In this document: piece by piece, positions 36,421-49,400 of the stretch
Position numbering within the stretch: position 1 is the stretch's first letter
Layout: the number at the start of each line of letters is the position of its first letter
Assembly: GCA_900239685.1 (NCBI GenBank)
Contig: OENT01000788.1
Coordinates: forward strand, 1-64,000
Origin: Rotaria macrura
Lineage: Eukaryota; Rotifera; Eurotatoria; Philodinida; Philodinidae
DNA: 64,000 bases
Direction of reading: 5' to 3'
Notes under the pieces: model-generated
What the model saw: only the letters and a program-made list of their open reading frames with translations
The model's database searches: none
What the model was told of the DNA's origin: nothing
Made by a program: the position numbers and the translations under genes

Positions 36421-39400
36421 CTAATTACCACGAAGACGATGAAGTGTTGATACATCTGGTTTCCATACACCGGTAAAGACTTTCGATTGATGATTATCTA
36501 GACGAGAAAGAGTGAGTTGTACTTTGACATTCTCAAGATTATAATCTCCAACTTTGAGATCGTTATTACCATTTCGATTTTTTTTTGATTTGTCACTAGC
36601 ATGAAAAGGTGGTAATTCTAGTTGTTTACTTAATAGACTTCTTTCATATGATTTATCACGGAGATTATTATCTCTTGGTGATTGAATAATAACATTGACA
36701 ACAGGCGAATCTAAATCTAGTTTTTTTTTAATAGAATAAACAAAATTAAATTTATAATAATGAAGATATAAACGGATATCAATAATTAAAAGAACTATGT
36801 TAATAATACCTTCAACCTGATCATTTGTTTGTTGTCGACGTTTTTTAAATGTTGCAGTTTGTTTAACAAGTAATTTAATTGCATTTTCAAGTCGTGACTG
36901 TTTTAATTGTAATTCTTGAAACTTTTGTTTTGCTTCTTCTTCTTGACGGGATAATTTATTTTGTAATTCACGAATTCTACGCGATTTACTTTGATTGTCT
37001 TCTTTTGATGAGACTTTCATTTTGCTGGATGACGACAATATATCATTTATTTGCTGTTGTGCATCATCATCATCATCATCATTATTGTTATTCTCATATG
37101 AATGACTTGGTTGTTGATGATATTGATGGGCACCATCATCAGAGAATTCAACAGATTCAATATGATGATTTTGCTTATAAGCTGAGGGTGACGGTTCGAC
37201 TGATGGTTGAGATTTTTTCATTTGAAGTTTTGATTTTGTTGATTTTGCTGATTGAACACGTCGTCGATCATCTTCAAGTTGTATTGTATCAATAGCTTCA
37301 TCACTGCTATGATGCGGTTGATTTTGTTCGTTTTCATAGAATGCAGCGAGGCTCTTATTTGGTAATGCCCCATCAAACGATGAATATGCTCGATTATTAT
37401 AATTCTGATACGCACGATTATAAGTTGTCATATTTTGCGGTGAAAATTTCAAATTATTGGTATGATATTGTCCACCATCGTATGTCTCATTTAAATCTAT
37501 ATCTGTTTGAATTTCTTCATCAATAGATGGTAGAATAGGTGCTGAACGATTAAGAGTATCTTGAAGATATTGCCTAGAAGCTTGTTTTTCGTCTGTTTTC
37601 TGTCTAAATTAAAACATAAAGACAATTCATGCAGAACTGATCATTTCTTGGATATATTTTTATATCATTTTACTTTTCGACAAAATTAGTTAATGAATTA
37701 AAGTCAACTGATTCTTGGTCGACATTGGATGTACGTTCAGATTCTTTTAATCCACGTAATGCTGAATTAATCATAGCACGAGCTTGTTCTTTTTCTATAC
37801 AAATGAACACAAAAAAGTCAATGGAATATTTCGAATGAAAGTCTATCGATTCAATATACCAGATGTTGTAGCTGAAATAAGCCATGATTGAACATCTTCT
37901 AATTGACTTGTACCCAGAAGTTGACAAAGCACTTGTAACATCTATTTTATCAAAAGATTACGTAAATAATCTTAATGTAATATCCTATATAGATACTTGA
38001 ATGAATAGGGCTTCTTTTCTTTAGAGTACTTATCGAAAATAAATCTGTATTAAAAATTCTATTATTACATGGTAAATGTTGTTCATTGCCACGTTGATAT
38101 ACTTCATTTATAGACATAGATCAATTGTATTTGTGTCAAGTAACACAATTAAAGTTCTTAAGACATGAAAATGCTCGTTGTTTTTCTTTCATCATGTTTC
38201 TAATAAATGATGCTACTATTATACAAGCTTAAATTTCATAATGATGTTTAAATATACAATGTAAAAAAAACATAAAAACGATGACATAACACATTTTATT
38301 TGTTTCATTCTATCTTTATGGTATTTTTCATCCATGTCAAAATGGAAAAGTTAGAAAAAGGTTTTTGAAAAATGTCTGATTTATTGAATAACTTATTTTT
38401 ACAAAATTAGTCTTTGTTTAAGTATATTAGTACATTCTATTTGTTCTTTATTGAACTGCATAACAATTAGACGTAGAATTTCATTATTGCAATACGAAAT
38501 TTGTGGTCAATTAATAGTATACATTTACAACTCAATTTTCATTTCTGTCCTAAAATACTTTCAAGCCAGTGAGTTTTCATTTAATGGAATTTTCATACAT
38601 CAACCCTTTTGTTTTTTGTACTAAAGAAACATGCACTTAATTGCATTACTTTAGACACGCCTTAAACCGTTATTTATGTACGCAAAATATGTTTGTACTG
38701 CAATATTAACAATTAGAAGGTCTTGTTTAAATATCAATACCAGTTTTCCTAGAGCTATACAATCCCTAGATGATGGTACTTTGAGATGCCTTAGATGCGT
38801 ACTTAGAAGGTATGACTTATAATGAAAGTAAATAACTGATGAAATCTTTCAGATTGTCATGACAAATATAACTTGTTTTTCTTACCCACATTTCTCTTTC
38901 ATTTTCAGATACACTAAATAGCATATCGGAATATGCAGTGCCATGTTTAGAACTTGTACGACCACGCGATTTTCCAGCTCCTTCATTGAAGCGACCTGTT
39001 CGTGTAGAATAATGAGCACCGGAACGTGATGCATGTGGTTGTTCGACAGTTGCTTGTGGTTTATATAAGTTTTTTTGATCATCTTTGTCGACACCTAATC
39101 CACTAGCTGTAGCTAAAGATGCCAGTTCTTGTTTCCAACGTTCTGTGTCTTGAACTTTATTGAGAAAGAAAATATTTTTTTACAATGTAAACACAAATGA
39201 AAGAATATCTATTCAAATATAACTCATAACTTACGAACACCATGCGTATTCCAAAAACCCATGGGAGGAACAAGTCGTTCAACACGACGTGGAGTTTCGA
39301 ATGCAGGTAAATTCGTTCTATTAAAGTTCAATGAACTAGATGCTGTCGAACGAATAAGAGCTGGATCATCGTTCACATTACAAATCAATGCACCATTAAG

Positions 39401-39581
39401 TCCTAAATGAAAATTTTAGTTTTACGTAACACAATTGAATACATAGCGATGACCTAATTCATATACCTTCAATATGACGTACACGTTTCGGTTTAGCAGT
39501 ATTTCGAATAAAAAACATATTTGATGAAAGTTTTCCGAATCGAGAACCAGGACGACCAGAAGTTTGTTCAAAAATCGACAT
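36421..39581 (-). CDS. TBATA: TBATA/SPATIAL homologue
   Basis: Seven minus-strand exons (39581-39467, 39402-39235, 39154-38886, 37941-37860, 37794-37674, 37603-36810, 36716-36421) sum to 1,845 nt, 614 aa, with every phase consistent. The N-terminus GSRFGKLSSNMFF, then RVRHIEGLNGALICNV, closely follows vertebrate TBATA (SRFGTLSHHSFF, HIQGLNG). WKQELASLA, HYSTRTGRF and the helical segment LQVLCQLLGTSQLEDVQSWL align with later TBATA blocks. In mammals TBATA is expressed in thymus, brain and testis and is tied to cell-growth control and spermatid differentiation; its role here is unknown. The long C-terminal half, with an acidic Asp run, a coiled coil (RRIRELQNKLSRQEEEAKQK) and a conserved-looking end (VWKPDVSTLHRLRGN), goes beyond what I recall of the vertebrate protein. 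Intron 3 is 944 bp. Confidence 0.85.
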
Positions 39582-40970
39582 TAGTTCCTAATTAGAATCA
39601 AATTAGTATATTCATGGTTGATAAATTATCATAACGTAATTTTTACTCACAGTGTTTCAACAAGAAAATAACCTATTATTTATTTCAACTAGAGAGAAGA
39701 ATATTTTTTTAATGTCGTTTCTTGTTTTTTGTATGTTTTCAATATTTCGTTATATTATTTCAGTAAAAGAAAACAATGTGTACAGATTTAAATGTTATTT
39801 TCGAGGACCACACTTGCATATGTCAACAGAAATGAATAAAATAGTGAAACAATGGCGAAAATATCTAACTACACATTAATGTTGTCTCTTTGTTTTTTCT
39901 CATGTCGAAGTAGTTTATGTTGAAAAGAACAAGAACGAATTATTCAAGTAACAGAGTACTTTCATTTTATTTGAACTTACATGCAAGAATTTTGCTGAAT
40001 TTCTTTGTTTGTTACTTTATACATTTAAATGAAAAGCATTTCAATGAAAAGACATCATTTATTCAGTTTTGTTCCTTTTTCTTTCTCCGTTTTTTTCTCT
40101 TTCACTTTTCCTATGTTTAACTATTTAAAAAGAGGGGTACACTTGATTGTAAAGAGCATTCAAACAGTTTGTTGTTATTTTCAAACAGTTCGATATTTAC
40201 TTACCTACCAACATCTCGTAGCAACATCATCTACGACGTTGTGCATATTTCTATGATTGTGAATTTAAAAAAAAAAGAAATCTTTTCTTCTTCTTCTTCT
40301 TCTTAAATGTTGACTACTAGTAAAACTTGGTGAAGAAAACAAAAAGCTAAACATTAAATCATTTGTGTATGTTAGAATGCATTTTCCTCGTCTTGCTCTC
40401 GTTCACATCAACGAGTTTGAATAGGTGATAGAATAACACAGTTATATTTTACTGAAATATGATGCGACTATAACGGATACTATTCAATTAAACAATAGAA
40501 GCGAAAATAAAAGAAAAAAAAGAATAATAAATTTCAATTAATGCAATTGCATTCAAAATACATGAATGGCTAACGGAAAATCAATCATCATATTATGCAA
40601 GCGAGAAAAACATGATAACAACTTTTTGCTATTAAATGCTTGTTCGTGACAGATATGTTCTCGCTCTGTCTTTTTCTTATTTCATATTTAGCTTCCGGCT
40701 ACTATCGAATGAATTGAGACAACCAATGCGAACTAATAGAGTTTTCTTATCGACTACGACTAGAATAAGAAAGATGGTAAAAAAAAGAAATTGAGAGCAC
40801 TTATAGAAATGCAAAGGCGTCTAGCTTTGCTTGTCAATTTCGATATGAGATCAATTTACATAAAAAGATGATCGATTCTCAAGGATTTAGTTTTGTTTCT
40901 TTTATCAGTGGCCAATTTTCTTGTCATAGTTATCTGGTAGATTGAAGCGAATCAGAGAAGTAAAAACGTT
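39582..40970. other. Divergent intergenic region
   Basis: It separates the 5' ends of TBATA (-) and the Cys-loop receptor (+). It is T/C-rich with a short TTC repeat at about 40282-40304. Plus-strand open frames at 39652-40256 are Phe-rich translations of pyrimidine tracts, with no supporting signal. Confidence 0.5.
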
Positions 40971-43932
40971 ATGACATATGCAAGTGATTCGTTACGTGTC
41001 CTACGAGGATTGTGCTTAGTATTAGTATATTCTAACATACTATTTTTACATGTAAGTTCGAGTGAGGTCGAACTTCGACGATTACTATTTCATAAACGAG
41101 GATACGATCAAAAAGTGTGTCCAGAAGTAGGAATAACTAAAGTTCACACGAATTTAATTCTACTTCAAATTGAAAGTGTCAATGAAAAGGCACAGGTTTG
41201 TCTTTTATATTTTGATTTTTTGTCGATATTTCTATGATTAGTTTCTTTAACTCTAATACTTTAGGTTGTCACAAGTAATATTCAATTGATATGTGCTTGG
41301 TGTGATCCATACATGTCGTGGAATATTAGTCGTTTTAATATAAGTGAAATCTCAGTTGGTTCAGGCTATTTATGGACGCCTGATGTTGTCGTTGTAAATT
41401 CAGCAGATGGAAAATATTCACGAAATCGAGAAAACTATGCACTTCTTCTTCGACATGATGGTATGTGGTTGCAGGAGTTGTTCATACAGAATGTCCTCGT
41501 ACGAGAAAAGAATCATGGACATTGTTGTCATCTAGTTGCGATTAAAATAGCTGATGGTTTTCTTTTGACTATAGCTTTTCCCCTAGATATATGAGATAAA
41601 TAATTCGAATATAATCTTCGGTTCAAAAAGCTATCGTCTTTTTAAATGACTGTTTCGACTTTGAAACATACAATAATCTTCTTTATGTTGTACTGTTCTG
41701 ATTGTAGGTAGGTACACAGTCAGTTTTTCTTTTCCGATATTGATTTCAATATGAGTCCAAACATTCTATTGACTGACACTAAAATTACATACAACTCATG
41801 TTTTTCGAGTTGTTCTCTTATTTCCACATAGGAATAAATTGGATGTTTAAAATATAGAGAATTACGATGATAATAGTCTATCTAGTAGCATTCTAATACA
41901 CCTTCAATCATAGAATGATTTTATTGCTATCAAACAGAATTTGTTTCTACTGTGCAAACTCATTATTCAAAAATCGAAAAATTTCGCTTCTAAAAATCAA
42001 TGTTCCTGTTATTGAGATGCCTTTATTAAAATTATTGAGCAGAAAAACAAGCATGTATAGATTCTTTAGGAAAAACAAAAACGAAAAGTAGCAATGAAGA
42101 TTAGTATTCTTGAATTTAATGAAACAATATGTCAGAACGTGAGTATATCTACGATTCCAGAATGATCAATAGATAGAACACTGTTCTCTGTTTGAAATTG
42201 TTCTATGTTCATATTTTCAACTATCTATATGTCAATCAAAGATAGAACCATACGATAATACATACATGTAATTCTGTTAAGAAATGACTTCTAGACAAAA
42301 AATTCGGCTTCTCTTTGTTCTGATGAATGTTTCTTAGTTTTATCTCAGATTATTTTAACATTCTACTGATGTTCGATTGATTCATTAAGAGCTAATTGTT
42401 TATATAGTAAATATCTGTGTATGTGTACGTCATTTGCCTATAGTTTCAGAGTTAAATTTCAGCTTCAAAGAGATATTTCTAAAAATTCATAGGAAAAACA
42501 GAAGTATTCCTACGAATTAATTCCATTTCTATTGCCATTAAAAGATTATTAATTCGACGAATCTTCCTATTCATAAAACTATATTTAAAGCATGACACAT
42601 TAAATTGAATTCTTATTTTTATATCAGTATTTCGTCAAAATATCGTTGATTGCTGAATTCAAACAATGACAACAGAAAAATATTTTTTCCACAAATCAAT
42701 CATATTTTCTGTTTTTATTGTTTTTTTGAAGGTTATGTTCGATTTATGTTTCAAGATGTATGGAAAACAATATGTAAAATTCGTTCCACCTATTTTCCAT
42801 TTGATCAACAACATTGCACCATAATAATACGTAGTGGTTCACATGATAGTCAATCAATTAAATTTATACAACGACGTCCTATTCAAGGCCATTCATTTAT
42901 ACGTGGTGAATGGGAATTGATTCATTCATATACAGAAATAACTGATGAACGTGTATCTGATTTTGGTCAAGTCGATTATAGTCTTGTACGTTTTTCACTG
43001 ATACTAAAAAGGAATAATTTGTATTATTTAACAAAAATTATTTTACCATTTACACTCGTTTCATTTGTCTCACTATTCACATTTTTATTACCGCCACAAT
43101 CAGGTGAAAAATTAACATTGAACGTTACAATACTATTATCATTAGTTATCTATTTACAATTACTTAGTGAATATATACCAAAATCAGACGATGAAACTCC
43201 AATATTAACATTGTTTTGTAATGCAAACTTTTTTCTCGTTTTTCTATCATGTATTATGACTGTTTACGTCCTCTATTTATATCATCGCCCGTCAACATCA
43301 CATATAGCATGTGCACCAACATATATGAAAATAATCCTACTCGATTATATAAGTCCATTTATTTTTTGTAGTATACACAAGATTAGAAAAAAACAAGCAT
43401 TATTGAAAACAACTGCCGAACAAATTCAACCAAGACGTTTAAGTAGTATTGAGAAAAATATATGTCATATTTTTACCGTCACACAGCCTATTCGCACAGC
43501 TAATCAGCAGGTAAAAGAAACGATAACAAAATTTTGTTGAGTTTCACCTTTTATTTTCTTTAAATAATACATTTTTCTTCTTCTGTCCGTCTTTCTCAAA
43601 AGGCTATTGAACTGCTTAAATGTTTACGACAAATTAAAATACATATTCGTACACAGTGGTTACTACCATTGGAATCATATAGTGATTTTGACAATGAAGA
43701 TGATGAATTCAAAATTGAAAATCAACAACGTTTAAATGAATGGCAACAAATAGCATTGATTCTGGATCGTCTTTTCTTTCTATTATTTAGTGTAGCTATG
43801 CCGTGTACCGCCTTACTATTTGTATCAGCACATTTATCGGTCGCAAATGATTTTCTTTCAAATTTAACAAATATCAAAATACCATCAATTGATGCTAAAT
43901 GTGATTCAATATATACACCTATATTTGTATGA
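40971..43932 (+). CDS. Cys-loop (nicotinic-type) receptor subunit, atypical ligand site
   Basis: Four exons (40971-41195, 41265-41460, 42732-43510, 43603-43932) total 1,530 nt, 509 aa. A hydrophobic signal segment (about 10-28) precedes a ligand-binding domain with the loop-D region LICAWCDPYMSWN, loop A WTPDVVVVNSADG and a Cys-loop of exactly 13 intervening residues (CKIRSTYFPFDQQHC). M1 follows (KIILPFTLVSFVSLF), then M2 preceded by GEK (a glutamate at the pore mouth, as in cation channels), M3, a cytoplasmic loop with basic and acidic stretches, and M4 near the end. The family forms pentameric ion channels in neurons and muscle. Oddities: the loop-B tryptophan of the usual GSW is His (RSGSHDS), and there is no vicinal Cys pair in loop C, so this is not an alpha subunit and may bind acetylcholine poorly or not at all. 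Intron 2 is 1.27 kb. Confidence 0.9.
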
Positions 43933-43944
43933 AATTTATCGTTT

Positions 43945-44430
43945 CTATCGTTCTATTAAATGTCGATAGAGATGATAAGGTATATGATTCTGTATAGATG
44001 ATCGTCGACCAAATCGTACTTGAAATTCTTGATGACATAATGAATGGTATTGATTTTCATCGGTAAAATCAATTATTTCCATATGTTGCCGATTTAAAGT
44101 ATCGAGGTGAAGAAGTCTTTTTAAAATAAATATTATAAAATCGAAGCTAATAAAAAAGAAAAGAATCGTTATTGTTATCCAGTACGATGAAGAATTTTGT
44201 GATAGACGAAGAAAATGACTACTTCGTTCCGGAATATTATGATATGAAACAGTTGATATATTTAATACAAGTTCAAAACATAGATTTTCTGCATTGTCAC
44301 AGAGAAATTCCTTTGGTGAATTTATATGCATTTGCATTTTTGTTTCTTCGCGCCTCGATTGACTAGATATATTCAAGTGGCTAATTCGATCAGACTTCTT
44401 CTTGACAGTTACAGCGTGACACACTCTCAT
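43945..44430 (-). CDS. Hypothetical single-pass membrane protein
   Basis: An intact 161-residue minus-strand frame with an ATG start at 44430 ends 13 bp from the stop of the receptor gene (convergent). It has one strong hydrophobic segment at about 91-111 (ITITILFFFISFDFIIFIL), preceded by possible N-glycosylation sites (NIS, NSS) and two Cys (FLCDNAENLCF). A basic, His/Arg-rich tail follows (RRSSIQNHIPYHLYRHLIER). There is no clear cleavable signal peptide. No family was recognised. Length, an uninterrupted frame and balanced composition argue for a gene, but it has no intron and no homology support. An alternative is a terminal exon of a larger minus-strand gene. Confidence 0.42.
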   Translation of the reverse strand: MRVCHAVTVKKKSDRISHLNISSQSRREETKMQMHINSPKEFLCDNAENLCFELVLNISTVSYHNIPERSSHFLRLSQNSSSYWITITILFFFISFDFIIFILKRLLHLDTLNRQHMEIIDFTDENQYHSLCHQEFQVRFGRRSSIQNHIPYHLYRHLIER

Positions 44431-44912
44431 TTCAAGTAGTAAATCAGATAATCGAACGACGACACATAATGGATTAAAGGTTGTCTGTCGTGCTCATTTC
44501 AAAACTATGAACATAAGAGATCTTCATGAAATGATTGTGAAAACTAATCGATTCGTATTTCAATGCAGCATTTTTATTGTTTATTTATTGAGAAAAGAAA
44601 TGTCCTTTTTAACAACAACTGAATCACTAGATCTTTAAGAAAATTTTGTGAATTTTAACTTATTCTGTCGAGTATCACAACTTGAATCGAAAAGTCATAC
44701 TCGATGCCCGTAAAAGTACTTTTGATCTCATCGATTCGTCGTCAAATAGGATTCAACAACATCGCTTATCGGTATAGCGCGTGACTTGTGTTTTCCGCTA
44801 ATGTTATTTTTTCTTTATGAAGACCAGGTCAAAAACTATTGAACAGTAAATGAAATAAGATCGAAATAGTTCCTGTAATAATCCAACTCTTTGTTTTTGA
44901 TTTGTCCTTTAA
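44431..44912. other. Gene-free stretch left of the TTAA element
   Basis: No exon or repeat was recognised. It ends with the TTAA target site (44909-44912). Confidence 0.5.
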
Positions 44913-46452
44913 GGCATGCATCCCCCACCTTCCAAAATCGATTTTCAACATGTTGCATGGAATCTTCGTGAGACTTTCTTTAGATGCTCGACCCATAAAG
45001 GTACAAGTGTAAACAAATTTTCATGGCTCTAGTCCTTTCTGTTCGTGAGATATACAGGTACCAAAGAGCAAAATGTGGGTCCCACGCGTACAAGGATTTT
45101 TTCAATACACTTCGAGATGGAGCACTCGAGCTGGTCTCATTTGAAAGAGCACTCATTGGTGCTTCAGATGTGGGGAAGGGTTTTTTTTATTTTTATTTTT
45201 TTTCTTCGGTGAGATCTACAAAACTTTCAAGTTCTGAAAACCCTATGTAGGATATTTCATAAAATACCTGATTGCTCTTGGATTGAGGGTCAAATAAAAA
45301 GCTCCTTCTCGTCATCTGAAGAAGAATATATCTATCTATCAAATAAAAAAACCGCGGTTTAATAGAATAAACTATAGTGAAGAAAAATTTGTTCAGAGAT
45401 TGATATTTTGCCAAAAACACGGTTTTGAGAAAAACGATAAACAAGTTTTTTGTGTGAATATTGCCTGCAACCAAAATAAAAATGCAAGAATTGCATGCCA
45501 ATGATAGGTACACGTCACAGTGCATTGCACTATATGAGTGTCCCGGCGTATCCCACGATAGATGAAGTCACCTATTGGTCACTATTGTTAGGCATACTAT
45601 GATGAATATACTATGAAATTTTTATGATGAACGAATATTTTTTCTTCATGAGGTTATATTCATTTTTAGACGTTTTTTGTGATAATAGATTCTTTGACAA
45701 ACACCGTGAAACAATTGTCATTGTTACTATAGCTTATAACGTCTATATATATCTTTTTGTTCAAAACATATTGCAAATAGAATTAATAGATCTCAGTATA
45801 TTGTACACATACATGATATTCCACTATCCATTTAATTGTCAATTCACTTTTTGATTCATATTCATTATTCTTACTAAAGATGGCTTATTTTAATTGTGTC
45901 AATTCTGACACAGCAGATTTTAAATGGGATCGAAAAGTAAAGGAAGGCCACGTCCGCAAAGTCGGAAAAGATTAGTGTCCAATTTCCGGGAAAAAATACA
46001 CTGCCACCACCTGCCTTGAATAATACAAAACCAAATGACAGTAATAGTGGCAAAAATGATGATTATATCAATACTAATAGTATTATTGATAAAGCTAATT
46101 TGATTAGCTTAATGAAAAATACAATTTGTGATGTCGAGCGATGAAGACTCATACGAACCAAGTAGTGATGATTCAGATTGAACTTTTATCTGCTTTTTAT
46201 CGTAGTTGTTGTGAAACAAAAGGAATATATAATCAAAAAAATCAACTAGTCAGTTTTTTGGGTCTATATAAGTAATAATAGTTCCAACTAACTTAAATTT
46301 TTTGACGAAAATCCCGTAAAAAGCTTAGAGATTCAATCATATCTTTACGGATTTGTAAAGTAGACAACTCAAGCATCATGCCCATGTGTTTATCTCAAAA
46401 TCCATTTTTTTGACGAAAACCGACTTTTTGGAGGGGGGGGGGCGGGGATGCC
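44913..46452. mobile_element. TTAA-flanked DNA transposon relic (piggyBac- or Kolobok-type)
   Basis: A 1,540-bp element is flanked by TTAA on both sides (44909-44912 and 46453-46456). Its ends are inverted: the left begins GGCATGCATCCCCC and continues CTTCCAAAATCGATTTTC; the right, read inward, begins GGCATCCCCGCCCC and continues CTCCAAAAAGTCGGTTTTCG. They match over about 35 bp apart from a 4-bp GCAT duplication. TTAA target duplication is diagnostic of piggyBac and also of Kolobok transposons. Only fragments of coding sequence remain: a 31-codon frame at 45924-46019 (start MGSKSKGRPRPQSRKR) and a 16-codon acidic frame at 46131-46181. No intact transposase is visible, so the element is non-autonomous or decayed. 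A palindrome AGTGCATTGCACT lies near 45520-45532. Confidence 0.8.
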
Positions 46453-46456
46453 TTAA

Positions 46457-49400
46457 ACTATGTAAAAGAATGCGTAGAAACAATGAATACCAATATCACA
46501 ATCCATTTACTATTTTCGAACGATCTGATGGTCATGATAGTTTTTTTTTTGATGTAATACATTTCTTTGGAATTTCCCACAGATAAACGCCACTTTTTCT
46601 TTTCTCACAATCGACAAACTCCTACGACTATTTTGGTAATTTTAAAGATCATTAACGATAATTACAATTATCTAAGATTCGAACAGATTTTCATAGAAAT
46701 ATTCGACATAAGACGATCATGGTTTGTATTTGCTATGGTCAATGCTCAATATCAAAAACGAGAAAAAAAGAAAATGAAGTGGCTTTTCCATTAATTCCTC
46801 ACTTGAAATCGAACAAAATATCAAACTATCCCATCAAAACAAAGTTTTCATTCTGACACTCTTTTGAATATTTTTGCATCTGGTATCTTATAAATTAATA
46901 GAACGAATTTTATCGGGTATCATATCAATATGACAATTTTCTACTGTTGATTACTTGCTACGATTTGCCTAGACTTCATTTCAGTGTGAAATTTTATAAA
47001 ATACTTGGCATACTATAGCCATCATTTTTATTTTCGATCCTCACTAGTCACTTGGCTCAACGATTCTCATCCATACCAATTGCACACTAGGTCAAAGTTT
47101 TTGTTTTGCCGGAAAATAATCTAAAAATTGAGTACTCCATAAGAAAGTCATTTGAATAAATAATAATTTGCGATCATGAACTGAATTTTAAGTATGAGCA
47201 CATGCTTTGTTCTCTATACAGCGTTTCTTTTGTTGAATTAAATTATGGATGATGAATGATGAACCAAAAAAAATGCAAGCATGAATATAAATGAGAAGAA
47301 TAAAAGACATAAATAACTGTATTAGTAAATATCTAAGCAAAAAAGAAATATTTCAACACCATCAATATTCGTCTCTTGACAATTAAGGGAAAAGAGAACA
47401 ATGACGTATGTGAAGAAAGTACTTCTTATAACTATGGAAAAAAACATTCATCATATTTGTTAAAAGTAAAAACTAGTGATGCATAAGTTTGGTTTTGGAA
47501 AATTAATTTTTAAAATTTGTTTTTCCGATAACAATCTTATAAAAACAGATGCACGGCAGCAATTTCAAAGGAAAATGTTTAAAAACTATGAATATTATTT
47601 TATTTCCAATGCGTCGATTCTTTTCCAAAAAGATAAAAGAAATAAAATTATGGACATGCAAATGTTTTTACTAGGCACTTTTATGTAGGCAAAATGAAAA
47701 ATCATTTTGATGAAAAATTTATTCATCTAAATTATCAATCTATTACAAAATCAATCTATAGAATACTTTAGAAATCTCTTACTTCGATCTGACTCTATTC
47801 CATCATCGAAATTTTCATTGTTTGTTTCAATACATGTATGTATTAAGAGTCTACATATAAGTACTTGAACTTTGAAGATCTCAGAATTCAATCCTAGATA
47901 CGTCAATGAATATTATTTTTTTTTCAAATTATACATTAAATCTAATGATTAAAAGCATTGTAGAAAATATCCACCGTTTATTAATCATATGACTAAAGTA
48001 CATCGAAAAAAGTTCCATTTGATTTTGTATGAGTTTGATAAGGAAAAGTCACGTAACGAATTTTCGAACATTTTTGACCGTTGAAATCTTTTGAAAAATA
48101 TTTTATGCACAAGTTCGTTTACATTCTTCCTCTCTCTTACTAATCTCTTAGAACAAAACATGACCAAATCGAAAACAAGATAATAATTGATTGTTGAATT
48201 AGGAATGATGTTTAGAAAAATTGACTGTGTTAAACACAAATGACAAACAATATTAAATATAAGAATTCATTCAAGAAAATCCCATTCATTAGATATTATC
48301 GATAGAATCGATACAGAGCAACAACATGATTGTAGATGAATCAAAGAACGCTATAGTGTTTATTTTTCCATTAAAATTACTTTGACGTATATATGTAAGT
48401 ACGTCAATAATAGTTAAAGTGTTAAAGTCTGCCGGAATTCGCATTTCGTGCATGAATGAAGCAAGACACAGTCTATCTGAACACTAATTCGTGTGTGTCA
48501 CATTTGCATCCAAACCTTTATCAAATTACTGGCTTGACACATCAAAATTCTAATGATGTTGTTCAAAAGAGAACTAGAAGGATAAAACAATCATTTTAGG
48601 TATCAATTGATATTTTAACTTGATCATTAATCTTTTTTACACGGAAAATATGATTGAAGATCGCTTTGTTTTTCTTTTATTCTGTAATTACTTCGATAGT
48701 CATAAGGATTCATTAATAATAGTATGGATAAATATTCATTTGTTAGTACCAAGCTGAAAAAGAGACAAAAAGAAAAGGATCATCAAGAAACAAATAAATA
48801 TGTCATTATGACAATATGGTAATAAAAGACATTTTTTTCTTTTCTCCTGCAACTCGACTTTGTTGATACTGTATGTGTATATAATATAAATTGATTTCTC
48901 ATCTTCTACACTATATAGAAGTTCTAAGTCCGTTTTTCTTGATAATTAACCATGCAGAGAGACAAAAGCCCATCATATGTTATTACAAGTAAATCTGAAG
49001 AAAAAGAAGGCTAGATATTATAAATAGAACTAAATGAATATCTATAAAAAGAAGATTATTAAAACTGAAATATTTTTTCTTCATACCTAGAAATAATTAA
49101 TGAGTTGAAGTTTATAAACTGGAATAGTTGCCAAAGAAAAATAAATAGTATTTCATTCGGAGCAAGCAAGTATTTGCTCATGAGGAAAAGAAAAAGACCA
49201 TGAATACATAATTATTATCTTAACGAAAGTCATATTTGTTGATTTGAAATTTATCTTGAGCCTACATGTCGTTTTCTTAACATCGCTCATTGATTAGTTC
49301 AGTTGCATTTCGACATCTGTTCCTAGTCTTATCTTTTGATAATATGCATACTCTAAATATTATGATCTACTACAAATGAAGTAGTTAATTTTCTCATGTA

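Noticed and set aside
36879..37295. Plus-strand open frame of 138 codons
   Set aside because: It is antisense to TBATA exon 6. Its His run is the complement of the encoded Asp run.
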